Shown here: one piece after another, positions 18,195-27,444 of the stretch | Layout of the letters: every line of letters starts with the position of its first letter | Numbering within the stretch: position 1 is the stretch's first letter | Origin: JBBQLG01 sp964251665 | Lineage (GTDB): Bacteria; Bacteroidota; Bacteroidia; Cytophagales; Spirosomataceae | DNA: 64,000 nt | Direction of reading: 5' to 3' | Assembly: GCA_964251665.1 (NCBI GenBank) | Contig: CAXUKO010000004.1 | Coordinates: forward strand, 62,001 to 126,000 | Translations under genes and position numbers: made by a program | The notes under the pieces: model-generated | The model's input: the letters and a program-made list of their open reading frames with translations, nothing else | What the model was told of the DNA's origin: nothing | Databases searched by the model: none

Positions 18195-19523
18195 CTAAAT
18201 ATTGGGTGAGAGCAGGCGCGGGGGAAGGTATTTTTCGACCCCTAAAAACCGAATCATCAGCCCGAACGGATGCCAGAACGAGGTGTCGTAAGGTCGCCCT
18301 CCCGACAACGCCAGTACGAATAAGTACAGATAAAAGTAACCCAGAAACGAGGAGAAGGGGTGCGCATTGGTGCGTATGGCACCAATGGCGTAGTAGCCCG
18401 TGACCAGATTGAAACCGCCGAATAAAATAAAACCGACAAACCCGTGATTAATCAGCGACTCAACAATCGGAATATCGAGGTACATAGCCTTGTACCCTAA
18501 TCCCACAAACAGTGTCTGTATATGTCCTACCAGGACGTTCATCAGAAAGGTGGCACTGGTACTCCGGTTAGCCGCCGAATCATCCAGTACAACTGTCTGG
18601 TTATTGACTTTCATACCCAGCAGGGCGTAAATATTTTCCAGATTTTTCTCGGCAAAGCCTACTACATAGCCGTAAAGGATTGAATAAAGGTCGAAGAAGC
18701 GGCTAATGGCAACGTTGGCCAGCACGATGAAAACGGCAATAGTAATCAGCGTCGCGGGCCGGGTCAGGGCGCGGCCTACGGTACGAATCCGGTCGGCACG
18801 CACATTAAACACCAGGAACGCGAAGATCATCAGAAAAACGGCGATGATGCTGGAACGGGTTTGGGTAAGTATCAAAATGGCCAGTGAAATCAGGCTGTTG
18901 ATCAGGCACAGTATGCGCACCATGCCGTTTGTTTTACCCCGAAAGGCCCAAACCAGCGAGCCAATAATGCCAATCAGGGCATTTCGGGCAAAAATGTGCG
19001 GATTCCCACTGCGGTCTTCAGGCGTATCGCCCCCGTACGTGATTGAGGCCCGCTGACCCACTACCCAGAACGGGTCTTTCATCAGCGCATACACCAGGGC
19101 TATGTTCGAAATAAGACTGAAGATGATCATCACGGGTATAATGTCCTCCAGTACATCATTGGGAACATTGATGAGCAGAAACAGGAATATCAGGATATAG
19201 ACATAGTAAATTAAATCAGTGCCTACACTATTATAACCAACACTAGTATACAGAAACATATACAGCGTTGTGACGACCAGAAAGCCAATGCATAGCCCGA
19301 ATAGGGTGTAATTGGGCTTGTAAAGTCGGCGAAAGATTGAAAAAGGCACCATCAATATAAAGCCCAGTGAGAGGAAAACAGCCGAAAATACGGTGCTGCC
19401 CGGAGCCAGTTTGAGGGTTTCCTTGAAGAAAAAAATCAGCGGATAGCCATCGACAACAATGCAAATGCCGAAGGCCATACGTATGTAATCCAACCGTCTC
19501 AGTAATTTCAAAAACCGCATCAT
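18195..19523 (-). CDS. O-antigen polymerase/ligase-like membrane protein (Wzy-like)
   Basis: A 442-residue protein with about eleven hydrophobic segments and a larger periplasmic loop in the second half (about residues 290-340, including NNQTVVLDDSAANRSTSATFL). The segment LAILILTQTRSSIIAVFLMI contains the TQTRSS turn seen in O-antigen ligase/polymerase (Wzy_C/WaaL) families. Such proteins polymerise or transfer lipid-linked sugar chains in the periplasm. I chose the ATG at 19523 since it starts next to the first helix and 7 bases after the upstream GT2 stop. Polymerase versus ligase cannot be settled by sequence reading. Confidence 0.75.
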   Translation of the reverse strand: MMRFLKLLRRLDYIRMAFGICIVVDGYPLIFFFKETLKLAPGSTVFSAVFLSLGFILMVPFSIFRRLYKPNYTLFGLCIGFLVVTTLYMFLYTSVGYNSVGTDLIYYVYILIFLFLLINVPNDVLEDIIPVMIIFSLISNIALVYALMKDPFWVVGQRASITYGGDTPEDRSGNPHIFARNALIGIIGSLVWAFRGKTNGMVRILCLINSLISLAILILTQTRSSIIAVFLMIFAFLVFNVRADRIRTVGRALTRPATLITIAVFIVLANVAISRFFDLYSILYGYVVGFAEKNLENIYALLGMKVNNQTVVLDDSAANRSTSATFLMNVLVGHIQTLFVGLGYKAMYLDIPIVESLINHGFVGFILFGGFNLVTGYYAIGAIRTNAHPFSSFLGYFYLYLFVLALSGGRPYDTSFWHPFGLMIRFLGVEKYLPPRLLSPNI

Positions 19524-19530
19524 GGAGCGT

Positions 19531-20448
19531 TCAGGTCGTTTTAGTTTTATTTCGCAGGCCCAGCCGGTGAACCATGTACGTCCATTCACCCCGCCCTGCA
19601 AAGTAAAGCAGTTTTCGGATGCGGCAGTAACGATGCCAGAAGCGCTGGCCTACCATTGACTTAATACCCGGCTTCTTTAGATCAGGCAAAAATCTGGCCC
19701 GAATTTGCGCGTGTTCAATTGTTCCCTGATGCGCCATATTGGATGTCTTGGCATCGGGCTGAAGCCGGAACCCACCCCAGAAGCCGTCGATGTATTTGAA
19801 ATGAACACCCGGTTTCACACTCAGCCGGGTAACAATTTCGTAGTCAATGGCGAAGCGCAGGGTTTCATCCAGCAGGCCAAACTGCTCGAGTCGTTCACGC
19901 CGGATGAACAGGGATTGATTAAACACCTGCATGCCTTCGTGGAGTTGACATTCGACGCAGAACGGCGGCACGCGCAGTTCCTCGGTGATAACGTCCTGCT
20001 CGTCGATGATGTACATATCGCCGAAAAAAACGTCCACTGTCGGGTCTTTATGGTAAGCCTCCGCTACCGCAGTCAGGGCACCGGGCGCGAACAGGTCGTC
20101 GGAATTCTGAAAAGCCATGTAGTCGCCCGTAGCCCGGCGAAAGCCTTTGTTGATGGCGTCGGTCTGGCCCCGGTCTTTTTCGCTTACCCAACCGGCCAGA
20201 TAACGCTCATACTTTTTAATAATGTCGACGCTGCCATCGGTCGACCCCCCATCCATTATAAAGTATTCCAGATTAGGGTAGTTCTGGTTCAACACACTCA
20301 ATATGGTTCGCTCCAGGTAAGCTGCCTGATTATACGATGGCGTCACAACCGTCAGCTTCGGCCAGTTTGCCCGAGCCGCCGTAGCCGTTCCGCCGACATA
20401 AGGCTGTGTAACAAATGAATGAAGTGTATCGGTAAACTGAGTTGGCAC
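19531..20448 (-). CDS. Glycosyltransferase family 2
   Basis: A 305-residue GT2 enzyme. The catalytic domain has LTVVTPSYNQAAYLERTILSVLNQNYPNLEYFIMDGGSTDGSV and a QNSDD metal-site motif (about residues 116-120). The central segment WVSEKDRGQTDAINKGF is typical for transferases that add hexoses or deoxyhexoses to O-antigens. The C-terminal part is basic and amphipathic, suggesting membrane association. The stop is only 7 bases from the polymerase-like gene. About 180 bases without a gene separate it from the next gene upstream. Confidence 0.88.
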   Translation of the reverse strand: MPTQFTDTLHSFVTQPYVGGTATAARANWPKLTVVTPSYNQAAYLERTILSVLNQNYPNLEYFIMDGGSTDGSVDIIKKYERYLAGWVSEKDRGQTDAINKGFRRATGDYMAFQNSDDLFAPGALTAVAEAYHKDPTVDVFFGDMYIIDEQDVITEELRVPPFCVECQLHEGMQVFNQSLFIRRERLEQFGLLDETLRFAIDYEIVTRLSVKPGVHFKYIDGFWGGFRLQPDAKTSNMAHQGTIEHAQIRARFLPDLKKPGIKSMVGQRFWHRYCRIRKLLYFAGRGEWTYMVHRLGLRNKTKTT

Positions 20449-20627
20449 GTGGGTCAGATCAAATGATGGTAAACGTCGAAAAAGGGATGAACCGGGACAC
20501 CGCTGATGCGTAGCTAACGCCTTCAGGAAAGCGCATTCAACTTGGACTTTTCGTAGAAAAACGCCCGCAAATTAGCCCTTTTCACCGACTTCTTCAACTA
20601 AACGGGTATCACTATAGTGTAAGTCAG

Positions 20628-21608
20628 TTAGTGAAAAACCGGTAATTCTACCCGGTCAATAAAGTCGGTCAGCTGCCGGGCAATCTGCGTCATCAACTTT
20701 TGCCAGCCCCGCAGCACTACCGGTTCCCGGCGCAGCCCGAAGGCTGGACGAACGGCTCGTAAAACCGGCAGTTCGTGGGCAAGCAGGTTTGTCCGGTAGG
20801 TCGTCAGCAGTTGTTGAAGTTCGGGTCGGCTGGCTAACCGGATTCGGGTCTGGTAAGGAAAAAAACCGGCATCCATGTTCTGCAAGCCCCGAAAATTAGC
20901 AAACAACAGGGGAGCATCATTCGCCCGCCAACCGTCCGGGGTCTGGGTCAGCCGACGCTCGGGCAGGTTCCAGAGCGCGAGCTGCCAGCCAGCATCTTTT
21001 ATAATTCGGACGCCCTCAAAGAAAGCCAGCCAGTGCATGAGCCAGATCTGATCGGTCCATAAACCGGCACAGGGGTCGATAAAAGCGTGTTCGCGTACCC
21101 GATCCTGCCACCAGGCCAGCAGCCGGGCCGTTTCTGCCCCGCGCCGGAATGCCAGAAAACCGGCACTGTAAAGGCCCACGTTTTGCAGCGCTTTTTCGTC
21201 GGGCCAGCCAGCATCGTCGGGTGGGCGGGTGATGTGCGGAGTAAGCAGTACCGTAGCTGTCCGAAGCTGTTCATAAACGGCTGTCAGGGGCCGGTAAACG
21301 AACGTTTCGGGGTCGGCATACAGGAGATCGGCTTCATCGGGGTAACGGGACAAAGCAGCCTGTATAAAAACGGGCTTTATGGACGCCCTGAATTCGGTAG
21401 GGGTATACAGGGCCGACAAAGTCGGTATATCGGCTGCACAGTCAGCGGCCGTGATGAGCGGATAAGGGCACTGAAACCCCGCCGGTAGCCGGGCGGGGTC
21501 GTCGGCCAGCCCGATAACGAACAACTGACCGGGGTGATGCTGTTCAAAACTGGCTCCGAGCGTCAGGGCGTCGGGCAGTTGCGCAATAGTACAAACAGTT
21601 AGTAACAC
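20628..21608 (-). CDS. GT8-like nucleotide-sugar transferase, paralogue of the gene at 23136
   Basis: A 326-residue protein similar across its length to the product at 23136-24161: shared TVCTIAQLPDALTLGASF-type start, VIGLAD, IKPVFIQ, a D-P-x strand and WWQDRVREHAFIDPCAGLWTDQIW. The expected metal-binding strand reads YADPETFVY (DPE at about 99-101) rather than YFDPDIIVF as in the paralogue, so its metal site may be altered. Sugar and acceptor are unknown. Its role in the locus is inferred from position between two transferase genes. Confidence 0.65.
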   Translation of the reverse strand: MLLTVCTIAQLPDALTLGASFEQHHPGQLFVIGLADDPARLPAGFQCPYPLITAADCAADIPTLSALYTPTEFRASIKPVFIQAALSRYPDEADLLYADPETFVYRPLTAVYEQLRTATVLLTPHITRPPDDAGWPDEKALQNVGLYSAGFLAFRRGAETARLLAWWQDRVREHAFIDPCAGLWTDQIWLMHWLAFFEGVRIIKDAGWQLALWNLPERRLTQTPDGWRANDAPLLFANFRGLQNMDAGFFPYQTRIRLASRPELQQLLTTYRTNLLAHELPVLRAVRPAFGLRREPVVLRGWQKLMTQIARQLTDFIDRVELPVFH

Positions 21609-21623
21609 AAGTGCAAAGCTACG

Positions 21624-22745
21624 TTATTCCACTAAATCGCCCAGTGCGGCAATGAATGGGGCTGTCCAGTCGGCCGATGCCTCGGCGTATCGATGATAGG
21701 AACCACTGAATAAACCGTTCAGGACGGGTCTGATTCGGCTAAACTGGTTAAGCGGCAGTGTACTCCGCATCTGGTAATGCTGCCACCGCCGTTGCAACTG
21801 GTAGATACCCGGCGCATTGGCGGGTAAGCGGGGGGCCAGCAGCGTAAGCAGATGGTGCAGTTTATCCGCTTTTTGATGCAGCGGGTCCAGTTTCAGGGAG
21901 CGTTGCCGGGTCAGGCGGTCGCGCAGCCGGATGCGGGCGCTCAACTCCGTTGGCGGGCGAATCCCAACCTGCTGACTGGCATGGGTACGGTAGAGCTGCA
22001 AGGGCTTTTCGATGAACTGCACGGCATTAATGCCGGCAGCGAGGAGGGCCAGCCAACCGTCGTAGATATAGCCGGGTATAACCGACGGAAAGGGGAGAGC
22101 GAGGGGTAAAAAAGTTCGCCGGATTACCGAAGCACATCCCATCATTCGGTTCCCTTCCAGCAGCACGTCCATCGCTTCGCCCGACAGCCAGCGTGTTTGG
22201 GCCGCTTCGTCGAATTGTACCCGCTCCCAGAAAAAGCCGGGTAGGGTATTTAACTGTTCATCGGCAATCCGGGCATTGCAAAAGGCGATCTGTACACTGG
22301 GGTTATCAACCATAAAATCGACCATCGTGCTGATCTTCTCGGGTAACCAGGCATCATCCTGGTCGCACAGAAAAATCAGGTCACCGCTGCAAAGCGACAG
22401 GACCTGCTCGAAGTTTCGGTTATAGCCAAGTTGCGTTGAATTCTGTTCGATACGCACCCGGAACGGCGCATCAGCGGCCAGGGTTTCCAGCAACGCCAGC
22501 GTTCCGTCCGTTGACCGGTCGTCGCAGATAATCAGTTCATCGGGTAACCAGGTTTGCTGCCGTAGACTTTCCCACTGAACCGGTAAAAACGCCTGTCCAT
22601 TATGGGTACATAGGGCCACCGAAACCGTGGGTTGATTTACATTACGCATGGAGTCAGATGGAGTAGCCAAAGCGGGCGGATACGAGCCGTCACGAAGCGA
22701 CGCCGTATATGGCCCAGGCATGACAGCTGAAGGGTAGTTGTTCAT
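21624..22745 (-). CDS. Glycosyltransferase family 2 (rhamnosyltransferase-like)
   Basis: A GT2 enzyme of 373 residues from the first ATG, or 341 if it starts at the inner ATG (22649), which is closer to the domain start VSVALCTHNGQAFLPVQWESL. The motifs IICDDRSTDGT and FLCDQDDAW (DxDD metal site) are the ones seen in rhamnosyltransferase-type GT2 proteins. It also has DLIFLCDQDD followed by a His-rich acceptor part (YRTHASQQVG). It is 15 bases from the downstream GT8-like gene, so co-transcribed. Confidence 0.88.
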   Translation of the reverse strand: MNNYPSAVMPGPYTASLRDGSYPPALATPSDSMRNVNQPTVSVALCTHNGQAFLPVQWESLRQQTWLPDELIICDDRSTDGTLALLETLAADAPFRVRIEQNSTQLGYNRNFEQVLSLCSGDLIFLCDQDDAWLPEKISTMVDFMVDNPSVQIAFCNARIADEQLNTLPGFFWERVQFDEAAQTRWLSGEAMDVLLEGNRMMGCASVIRRTFLPLALPFPSVIPGYIYDGWLALLAAGINAVQFIEKPLQLYRTHASQQVGIRPPTELSARIRLRDRLTRQRSLKLDPLHQKADKLHHLLTLLAPRLPANAPGIYQLQRRWQHYQMRSTLPLNQFSRIRPVLNGLFSGSYHRYAEASADWTAPFIAALGDLVE

Positions 22746-23135
22746 TCATGTAGAACAGTATGGCCCGTTCGGAATAAATTTGACCGTAAGCTCGCGGTGC
22801 TGTACGGATATCAGATCAAATCAGGCAGCTATTCGTTTTTCAACGGTAAAATTAAACGTATCGCGCCAATGATAAAAGTTACAGCTGCGCAGCTAAGGCG
22901 TGCCAACGCTGTTCCCGTCCTGAGAGCATCCCGGACGCCGTTCATCCATCAGGGCGAAGGCATCTGTCTGATGCATAAGCATATACCTGAACAGAACAAC
23001 CGATTTGCAAAACGTTACCGGGTTTGTCAGGCGGTTATGTGTCTCAATATCGGTAAAAAAACGTCCGCAAGGATTGAATCCCGAATTCCGTGAACATGCC
23101 AGCCTGCGCGCAGATACCCGCACACCGGTCTGCTC
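22746..23135. other. Intergenic gap inside the polysaccharide locus
   Basis: About 390 bases between the GT2 gene and the GT8-like gene. The short frames on both strands have no recognisable protein features. No octamer hairpin of the type found elsewhere in this locus and no clear terminator or promoter box was found here. It may hold an internal promoter. Confidence 0.4.
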
Positions 23136-24161
23136 TTATACCCGTCCGGGCGATTCCAGGGCCGCAATGAACCGGTTAAACGGCATTTTCAGTACCTTTC
23201 GTACACGTACATACCGCTTCACTTTTGGTGGTTTTATATACACACAGGGATACTGCCGGTAGGTATCGTTCTGGTTGGCCAGCAGCCGGTCATGGTACAG
23301 TTTAAAAAGGGGCCAGACATCGGGCCGCGCCCGTTCAGGAGCCTCACCCGCCACAGGCGTAAACGTGTAGCGGGTCTGGTATTTCGATACCTGATCGGGT
23401 TTGTCGACGCCGTAGCCGCTGTAATGAAAAAACTGAAGCTCATCGGTGCCATTAATCAGCCAGGTACCGTCGGCTTGCTGACTGAAAAAGCGTTCGTGCA
23501 GATTCCAGTAGGCTACATTATAACCCGGATGCTTTTCGATCAGGACGTTCTCCACATAAATTGGTGCGTAGTTCACCCAGAACTGATCCACAAACAGGCC
23601 CGCGCACAGATCATTCCGGCATTCTTCCACCAGACGACCTTTCCACCAGCGGACAAATTGCCGGGCGTCATCGTCGTGGCGCAGGCCGATAAAGCCGAGG
23701 TTAAAAATGCCCGTATTCAGGTGCGTCTGATCGTTGGGCAGCAGCCAGTCGGGATTGGGCGAGCAGCAGTGGGGCGTCAGCACGAGACTGTGCGTCTTTA
23801 GCGATTCGCTTAAACGGGTCAGGGGCTGAAACACGATAATATCGGGGTCGAAGTAGATAACCGCGTCAAGGTTTGCCTGAGTTTCGTAAAAGTAGTCGAT
23901 ATAAAACGGCTTCACGGCCGTGTTTAACTCAGTGATGTCGTAGCGGGCGCACATCCCGGCGAAGTCTGGAATGCCAATCTTGTCTACTTCCAGCATGGGG
24001 TAGTCGGGGTAGAGCGATTGCGGCAGCGCCGTATCGCCATCGAGCCGGTCTACCAGTCCGATCACAAACTGCCAGTCGGGATTGGTTTGCCGGAGCGAAT
24101 CGCCCAGCGTCCGCGCCTGCGCTAAATAATTAACCGAACAAATGGTAAACGCAAGAATCAT
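23136..24161 (-). CDS. GT8-like nucleotide-sugar transferase
   Basis: A 341-residue protein of the GT-A fold. It begins MILAFTICSVNYLAQARTLGDSLRQ, then FVIGLVDRLDGD, and a metal-site strand YFDPDIIVF (DPD at about 105-107). The segments LTPHCCSPNPDW, HLNTGIFNLGFIGLRH and WWKGRLVEECRNDLCAGLFVDQFWVNY follow; the last contains the conserved D-Q-x-W pattern seen in related Bacteroidota proteins. It is a cytosolic transferase by inference. A paralogue with an altered metal strand lies at 20628-21608. The gene starts beside an octamer hairpin. Confidence 0.7.
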   Translation of the reverse strand: MILAFTICSVNYLAQARTLGDSLRQTNPDWQFVIGLVDRLDGDTALPQSLYPDYPMLEVDKIGIPDFAGMCARYDITELNTAVKPFYIDYFYETQANLDAVIYFDPDIIVFQPLTRLSESLKTHSLVLTPHCCSPNPDWLLPNDQTHLNTGIFNLGFIGLRHDDDARQFVRWWKGRLVEECRNDLCAGLFVDQFWVNYAPIYVENVLIEKHPGYNVAYWNLHERFFSQQADGTWLINGTDELQFFHYSGYGVDKPDQVSKYQTRYTFTPVAGEAPERARPDVWPLFKLYHDRLLANQNDTYRQYPCVYIKPPKVKRYVRVRKVLKMPFNRFIAALESPGRV

Positions 24162-24179
24162 TGAGTATGTGGGTAATAA

Positions 24180-24256
24180 GTGGTAAGGGATAAGTAGTAG
24201 AGTGGTAAGTGCTCATAAACTGACTGCTTACCACTCTACCACTTATCCCTTACCAC
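24180..24256. repeat. Octamer-type intergenic hairpin R1
   Basis: Arms of 30 bases at 24180-24209 and 24227-24256 differ at one position, with a 17-base loop. The arms are built of GTGGTAAG, ATAAGT and GTAGAG units. The right arm contains the stop codon of the acyltransferase gene at 24243. No U tract follows. It is the most perfect member of the family described in the findings. Confidence 0.8.
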
Positions 24257-25373
24257 TCACTTGAAAATGGCGTTTCAGGTTGTTGATGGGCTTCTCGAAG
24301 GCGTACCACGATGCGGAGGCTACCAGCAATAGCAGAACCGCACTCAGGAGTCGGTGGGTATTGTCGCTGATGGCGGGCAACTGCCGGATACGATTCAGTA
24401 CATGAAACACAAACGGCGTGAGGAACGTCGGGACCAGCATGTGAAACACATAAATGCCGTAACTAATGCGCCCTACATAGCGCAGGGGCCGACTGTTGAA
24501 GACCCAGCCCGGCAGGCCCTTCATGCCGACAGTTGCCTGGACAACTACATACAGCGACAGCACGGAGATAACGAAACGCTGAAACAGCACCACCAGCAGA
24601 TGGTCACCGGGCAGGAGCAATAAGCCAACCAGCGCGGCCAGTGCCAGTAGTGCCGCTACAGGTAATTTTCTGATGAATGAATCAATCCGGTTCGGTTCTT
24701 CAACCAGTAAATAGGCCCATAATGCACCCAATCCGAATGCATCCACGTTGGCGGGCATCAGTACACCATCGAGATCTTGCTGTGTGTAGCCGTAACCCCG
24801 AAACAGAATACCGATCAGAATTAACCCCGCAATGGCCCAGTGGAACTGACGTTTGGGAACTAGAAACACGATCCATGGCCAGAGTAGATAGAGTTGCTCC
24901 TCGACGCCCAAGGTCCAGAAAGGAGAGAGGATATCGCCCCAGTTGCCGGTCTGATGCAGTAAAATATTGGAGCCGTAAAGGTAGTAATACGCCGGGTGTT
25001 GCCGAATAGCGGACACCTGCGGCACAAACAGGTAGACGGCCGTTATGGCGAGGTAATACAACGGAAAAATTCGCAGGGCACGGCGAATAAAGAAGTTGCG
25101 GTAGGTGAGGCCCAATGACCCGCCCTGCTGCAACTGGTTGCGGCTGTTCAGCAGAATACGGGTGATCAAAAAACCGCTGATGACAAAAAATATCATAACG
25201 CCAATGGTCCCGTTAGGAAGCCAGTTGATGCCTACACCGGTCGGAAACCAATGGTAAATTACGACCAGTGCCACCGCCAGCGACCGCAGCGAATCTAATT
25301 GCGGCAGATGCCCATCGCCCGGCCGGGTTGCACGGTGAGAACTGGCCGTGGGTGGTAACTGCGTCGAAATCAT
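24243..25373 (-). CDS. OafA/YrhL-type membrane acyltransferase (acyltransferase 3)
   Basis: A 376-residue integral membrane acyltransferase. The start region LPQLDSLRSLAVALVVIYHWFPT holds the conserved His of the acyltransferase 3 family. It is followed by GVMIFFVISGFLITRILL and the basic loop FFIRRALRIFPLYYLAI. About ten hydrophobic helices follow. It would acylate sugars of the exported polysaccharide. The start overlaps the stop of the upstream GT4 gene by four bases, and its own stop lies inside hairpin R1, so the hairpin forms at the very end of the coding region. Confidence 0.9.
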   Translation of the reverse strand: MISTQLPPTASSHRATRPGDGHLPQLDSLRSLAVALVVIYHWFPTGVGINWLPNGTIGVMIFFVISGFLITRILLNSRNQLQQGGSLGLTYRNFFIRRALRIFPLYYLAITAVYLFVPQVSAIRQHPAYYYLYGSNILLHQTGNWGDILSPFWTLGVEEQLYLLWPWIVFLVPKRQFHWAIAGLILIGILFRGYGYTQQDLDGVLMPANVDAFGLGALWAYLLVEEPNRIDSFIRKLPVAALLALAALVGLLLLPGDHLLVVLFQRFVISVLSLYVVVQATVGMKGLPGWVFNSRPLRYVGRISYGIYVFHMLVPTFLTPFVFHVLNRIRQLPAISDNTHRLLSAVLLLLVASASWYAFEKPINNLKRHFQVSGKG

Positions 25374-26575
25374 GCGTGCGTTAACTGGGCGATCAAGTTC
25401 AGGAATACGTTCAGGCTTTGGGCCGGGTTGTGGCGTTCGTTTATCTTGCGGGTCAGCGCCTGCCCCATGGTCCGGCGAAGGGATGGGTCGGTGGTTAACT
25501 GACTGATCCGGTCGCTCATGGCTCCCACTTCTAAATAAGGTACCACAAAGCCGCCGTCCGTTTCGACCAGTTCACCTGCGCCACCCGCCTGATCAAAGCA
25601 GACGACCGGAACGCCCGCCAACCCGGCTTCGATGACGACCAATGGATAGGGATCCTCGCGTGAACAAAGCACAAAGATACTGAAACGGGTTAGATAGCGG
25701 AGTACGTCGGGCGTTGGTTCAACTAAATGCACCCGGTAGGCCAGCCCTGCTTTGGCAATATCGAGCTGTAAATCAGCACGCAGCGAACCGGCTGGCATAC
25801 CCACCCAGACAAAATGAACGACCTCATCTGGCAGGCGGCTTTTCACCAATCGCGCCAGCGTTACAAACAAATCGTTGCCTTTTCGCCATTCGGCATTGCC
25901 GCAGCCCCCCACAACAACGCTTCCGGCGGGAATACCCAGGTCGGGCATCGGATCGGGCAGAAGTCGGGCCTGCTCCATCCGCGTCTGGACGGCGGGTAAA
26001 TCAATGAGCGTAAAAATGGACAGTTTGGTGGGGTCAACGCCGTGGTGCGCCCGGTAGTAATTAGCCGTCGCATCCGACACTGCCAGGATATGGTCGGAGC
26101 GCTGAAGCAGGTAAGCCAGTTCGTCAGGCTGCGTGTACATGGCTACCGCCATCGCCTGTTCGTGGACAAAGGTTATAACTGGTAGCCGACGCCGGAGTAC
26201 TAACGACGCCAGGTCCAGTTGCCGGAACCAGTGGCCACCTGACACGGTATTAACCAGCACCAGGTCAATACTGTCCAGGTTCAGTTGCTTACTCAGTGCG
26301 GCCCGACGCTGGCTGGCGCGCCGGGTTGCCAGCGCGGCAAACAGCCCCAGTTTACCCAGCACTTTATCACTTAGCGGTCCCAGCAGGTGGGTGTCTTCCT
26401 CAGGCCAGATGGTCACCGAATCGGCTGCCTGCCGATAGTCTTCCAGCAACGGACCGCCCGCCCCCAGCAGCAGATGCAGGGTCAGGCCGCGTTCGCGCAA
26501 CAGCCGCATGAGTTGCAGCAGCACGAGTTGGGCACCGGCCCGGTTGGCATCGTGGCCAATGAGGAGTAGGGTCAA
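25370..26575 (-). CDS. Glycosyltransferase family 4
   Basis: A 401-residue GT-B enzyme: MTLLLIGHDANRAGAQLVLLQLMRLL at the acceptor-side start (GAQ loop), VVGGCGNAEWRKGNDLFVTLARLV and FVWVGMPAG in the donor half, and CSREDPYPLVVIEAGLAGVPVVCFD as the GT4 E-x7-E motif. The pattern (SREDPYPLVVIEA) is common in transferases acting on surface polysaccharides. It is translationally coupled to the downstream acyltransferase by a 4-base overlap; hairpin R2 lies in front of its start. Confidence 0.9.
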   Translation of the reverse strand: MTLLLIGHDANRAGAQLVLLQLMRLLRERGLTLHLLLGAGGPLLEDYRQAADSVTIWPEEDTHLLGPLSDKVLGKLGLFAALATRRASQRRAALSKQLNLDSIDLVLVNTVSGGHWFRQLDLASLVLRRRLPVITFVHEQAMAVAMYTQPDELAYLLQRSDHILAVSDATANYYRAHHGVDPTKLSIFTLIDLPAVQTRMEQARLLPDPMPDLGIPAGSVVVGGCGNAEWRKGNDLFVTLARLVKSRLPDEVVHFVWVGMPAGSLRADLQLDIAKAGLAYRVHLVEPTPDVLRYLTRFSIFVLCSREDPYPLVVIEAGLAGVPVVCFDQAGGAGELVETDGGFVVPYLEVGAMSDRISQLTTDPSLRRTMGQALTRKINERHNPAQSLNVFLNLIAQLTHA

Positions 26576-26584
26576 GGCAGTGGT

Positions 26585-26680
26585 GGTAAGGTGCTAAGTT
26601 GGTAAGTGGTCGGTAAGTTGATAAGTCAGTAAGTGTTCCAGTGCAAAGCACTTACCGACTTACCAACCACTTATCACTAC
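26585..26680. repeat. Octamer-type intergenic hairpin R2
   Basis: Tandem GGTAAGT-type units on the left (about 26601-26635) pair imperfectly with their complements on the right (26649-26677) around the loop TTCCAGTGCAAAG. The loop and its flanks recur, inverted, in R4. It fills the whole gap between the acetyltransferase and GT4 genes. Confidence 0.75.
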
Positions 26681-27337
26681 TTAATAAACTTCGTGGCTGA
26701 GTTTGCCGGGGAGTTTTTTGGCTGGGTTACCAATGTACACACCCCACTCATCGGTATTTTTATAAATCGCGGAGGCCATGCCCACGAGCGTCCCTTTAGC
26801 AACGTGCGTATAGTCGCGAATGGTAGCGTTCACCCCGAAAAAGCAGTACGACTCCACTACGCAATGCCCCGACAGCACAACGTGTGAGGTAAAGAAAACG
26901 TGATCGTCGATGCGGCCGTGATGCCCAATGTGGTTACCGCTCCAGAGAACCACATTGTTGCCAATCGTAGTGAACGGCTGAATGGTGTTATCTTCCAGAA
27001 TGAAGCAGTTATCGCCGATGGGATTGCCAAAAAGCGTCGCTTTGGAACTGACGTATGAAATCAATTCATAGCCTTTGGCCTTGACCTGCTGATAAATCGC
27101 TTCCCGGTTCTGATTCATCCGGCGCCCCGTCATTGGGGCGAAGAACTTGTAGTCGGTCGGCGGAAACAGCGTCTCAACCTCTTCAAACGCCACCACGGGC
27201 AGACCCTTAAAGGCTGGTTCCTGCACGTATTCCCGGTTCACCGTAAAGGCGACTACGTCATGTTCCGAATCATGCGTCAGGTAAAAGTGGGCCAGTTCGG
27301 CCGTGTCCAGTACTCCAAAAATGATAACCTTTGCCAT
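26681..27337 (-). CDS. NeuD/PglD-like sugar O- or N-acetyltransferase
   Basis: A 218-residue protein. The N-terminal part has a Rossmann-like sugar-binding fold (MAKVIIFGVLDTAELAHFYL), followed by a left-handed beta-helix of hexapeptide repeats (NPIGDNCFILEDNTIQPF, TTIGNNVVLWSGNHIGHHGRIDDH) and a YIGNPAKKL end typical of NeuD/PglD-like acetyltransferases. The catalytic His of that family may be in GNHIGHHG. I chose the ATG at 27337; the frame upstream only reads through octamer repeats. Next to WbqC and an aminotransferase, it may acetylate an amino sugar of the polymer. Confidence 0.82.
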   Translation of the reverse strand: MAKVIIFGVLDTAELAHFYLTHDSEHDVVAFTVNREYVQEPAFKGLPVVAFEEVETLFPPTDYKFFAPMTGRRMNQNREAIYQQVKAKGYELISYVSSKATLFGNPIGDNCFILEDNTIQPFTTIGNNVVLWSGNHIGHHGRIDDHVFFTSHVVLSGHCVVESYCFFGVNATIRDYTHVAKGTLVGMASAIYKNTDEWGVYIGNPAKKLPGKLSHEVY

Positions 27338-27338
27338 G

Positions 27339-27443
27339 ATTAATGAGTGATTGAGTGACTGAGTGACTGAGTGATTGAATGAGTGAATTGCTTCGCATCG
27401 CCTATTCACTTACTCTATCATTCAATCACTCAGTCATTCATTA
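27339..27443. repeat. Octamer-type intergenic hairpin R3
   Basis: Tandem 8-base units GAGTGATT/GAGTGACT on the left, with complementary CAATCACT/CAGTCATT units on the right and a centre containing TGCTTCGCA. The unit differs from the GGTAAGTC type, but the 8-base period, size and position are the same. Confidence 0.7.
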
Positions 27444-27444
27444 G

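Noticed and set aside
22797..23262. Short frames in the gap between the GT2 and GT8-like genes
   Set aside because: No consistent coding signal, and frames on both strands overlap each other.
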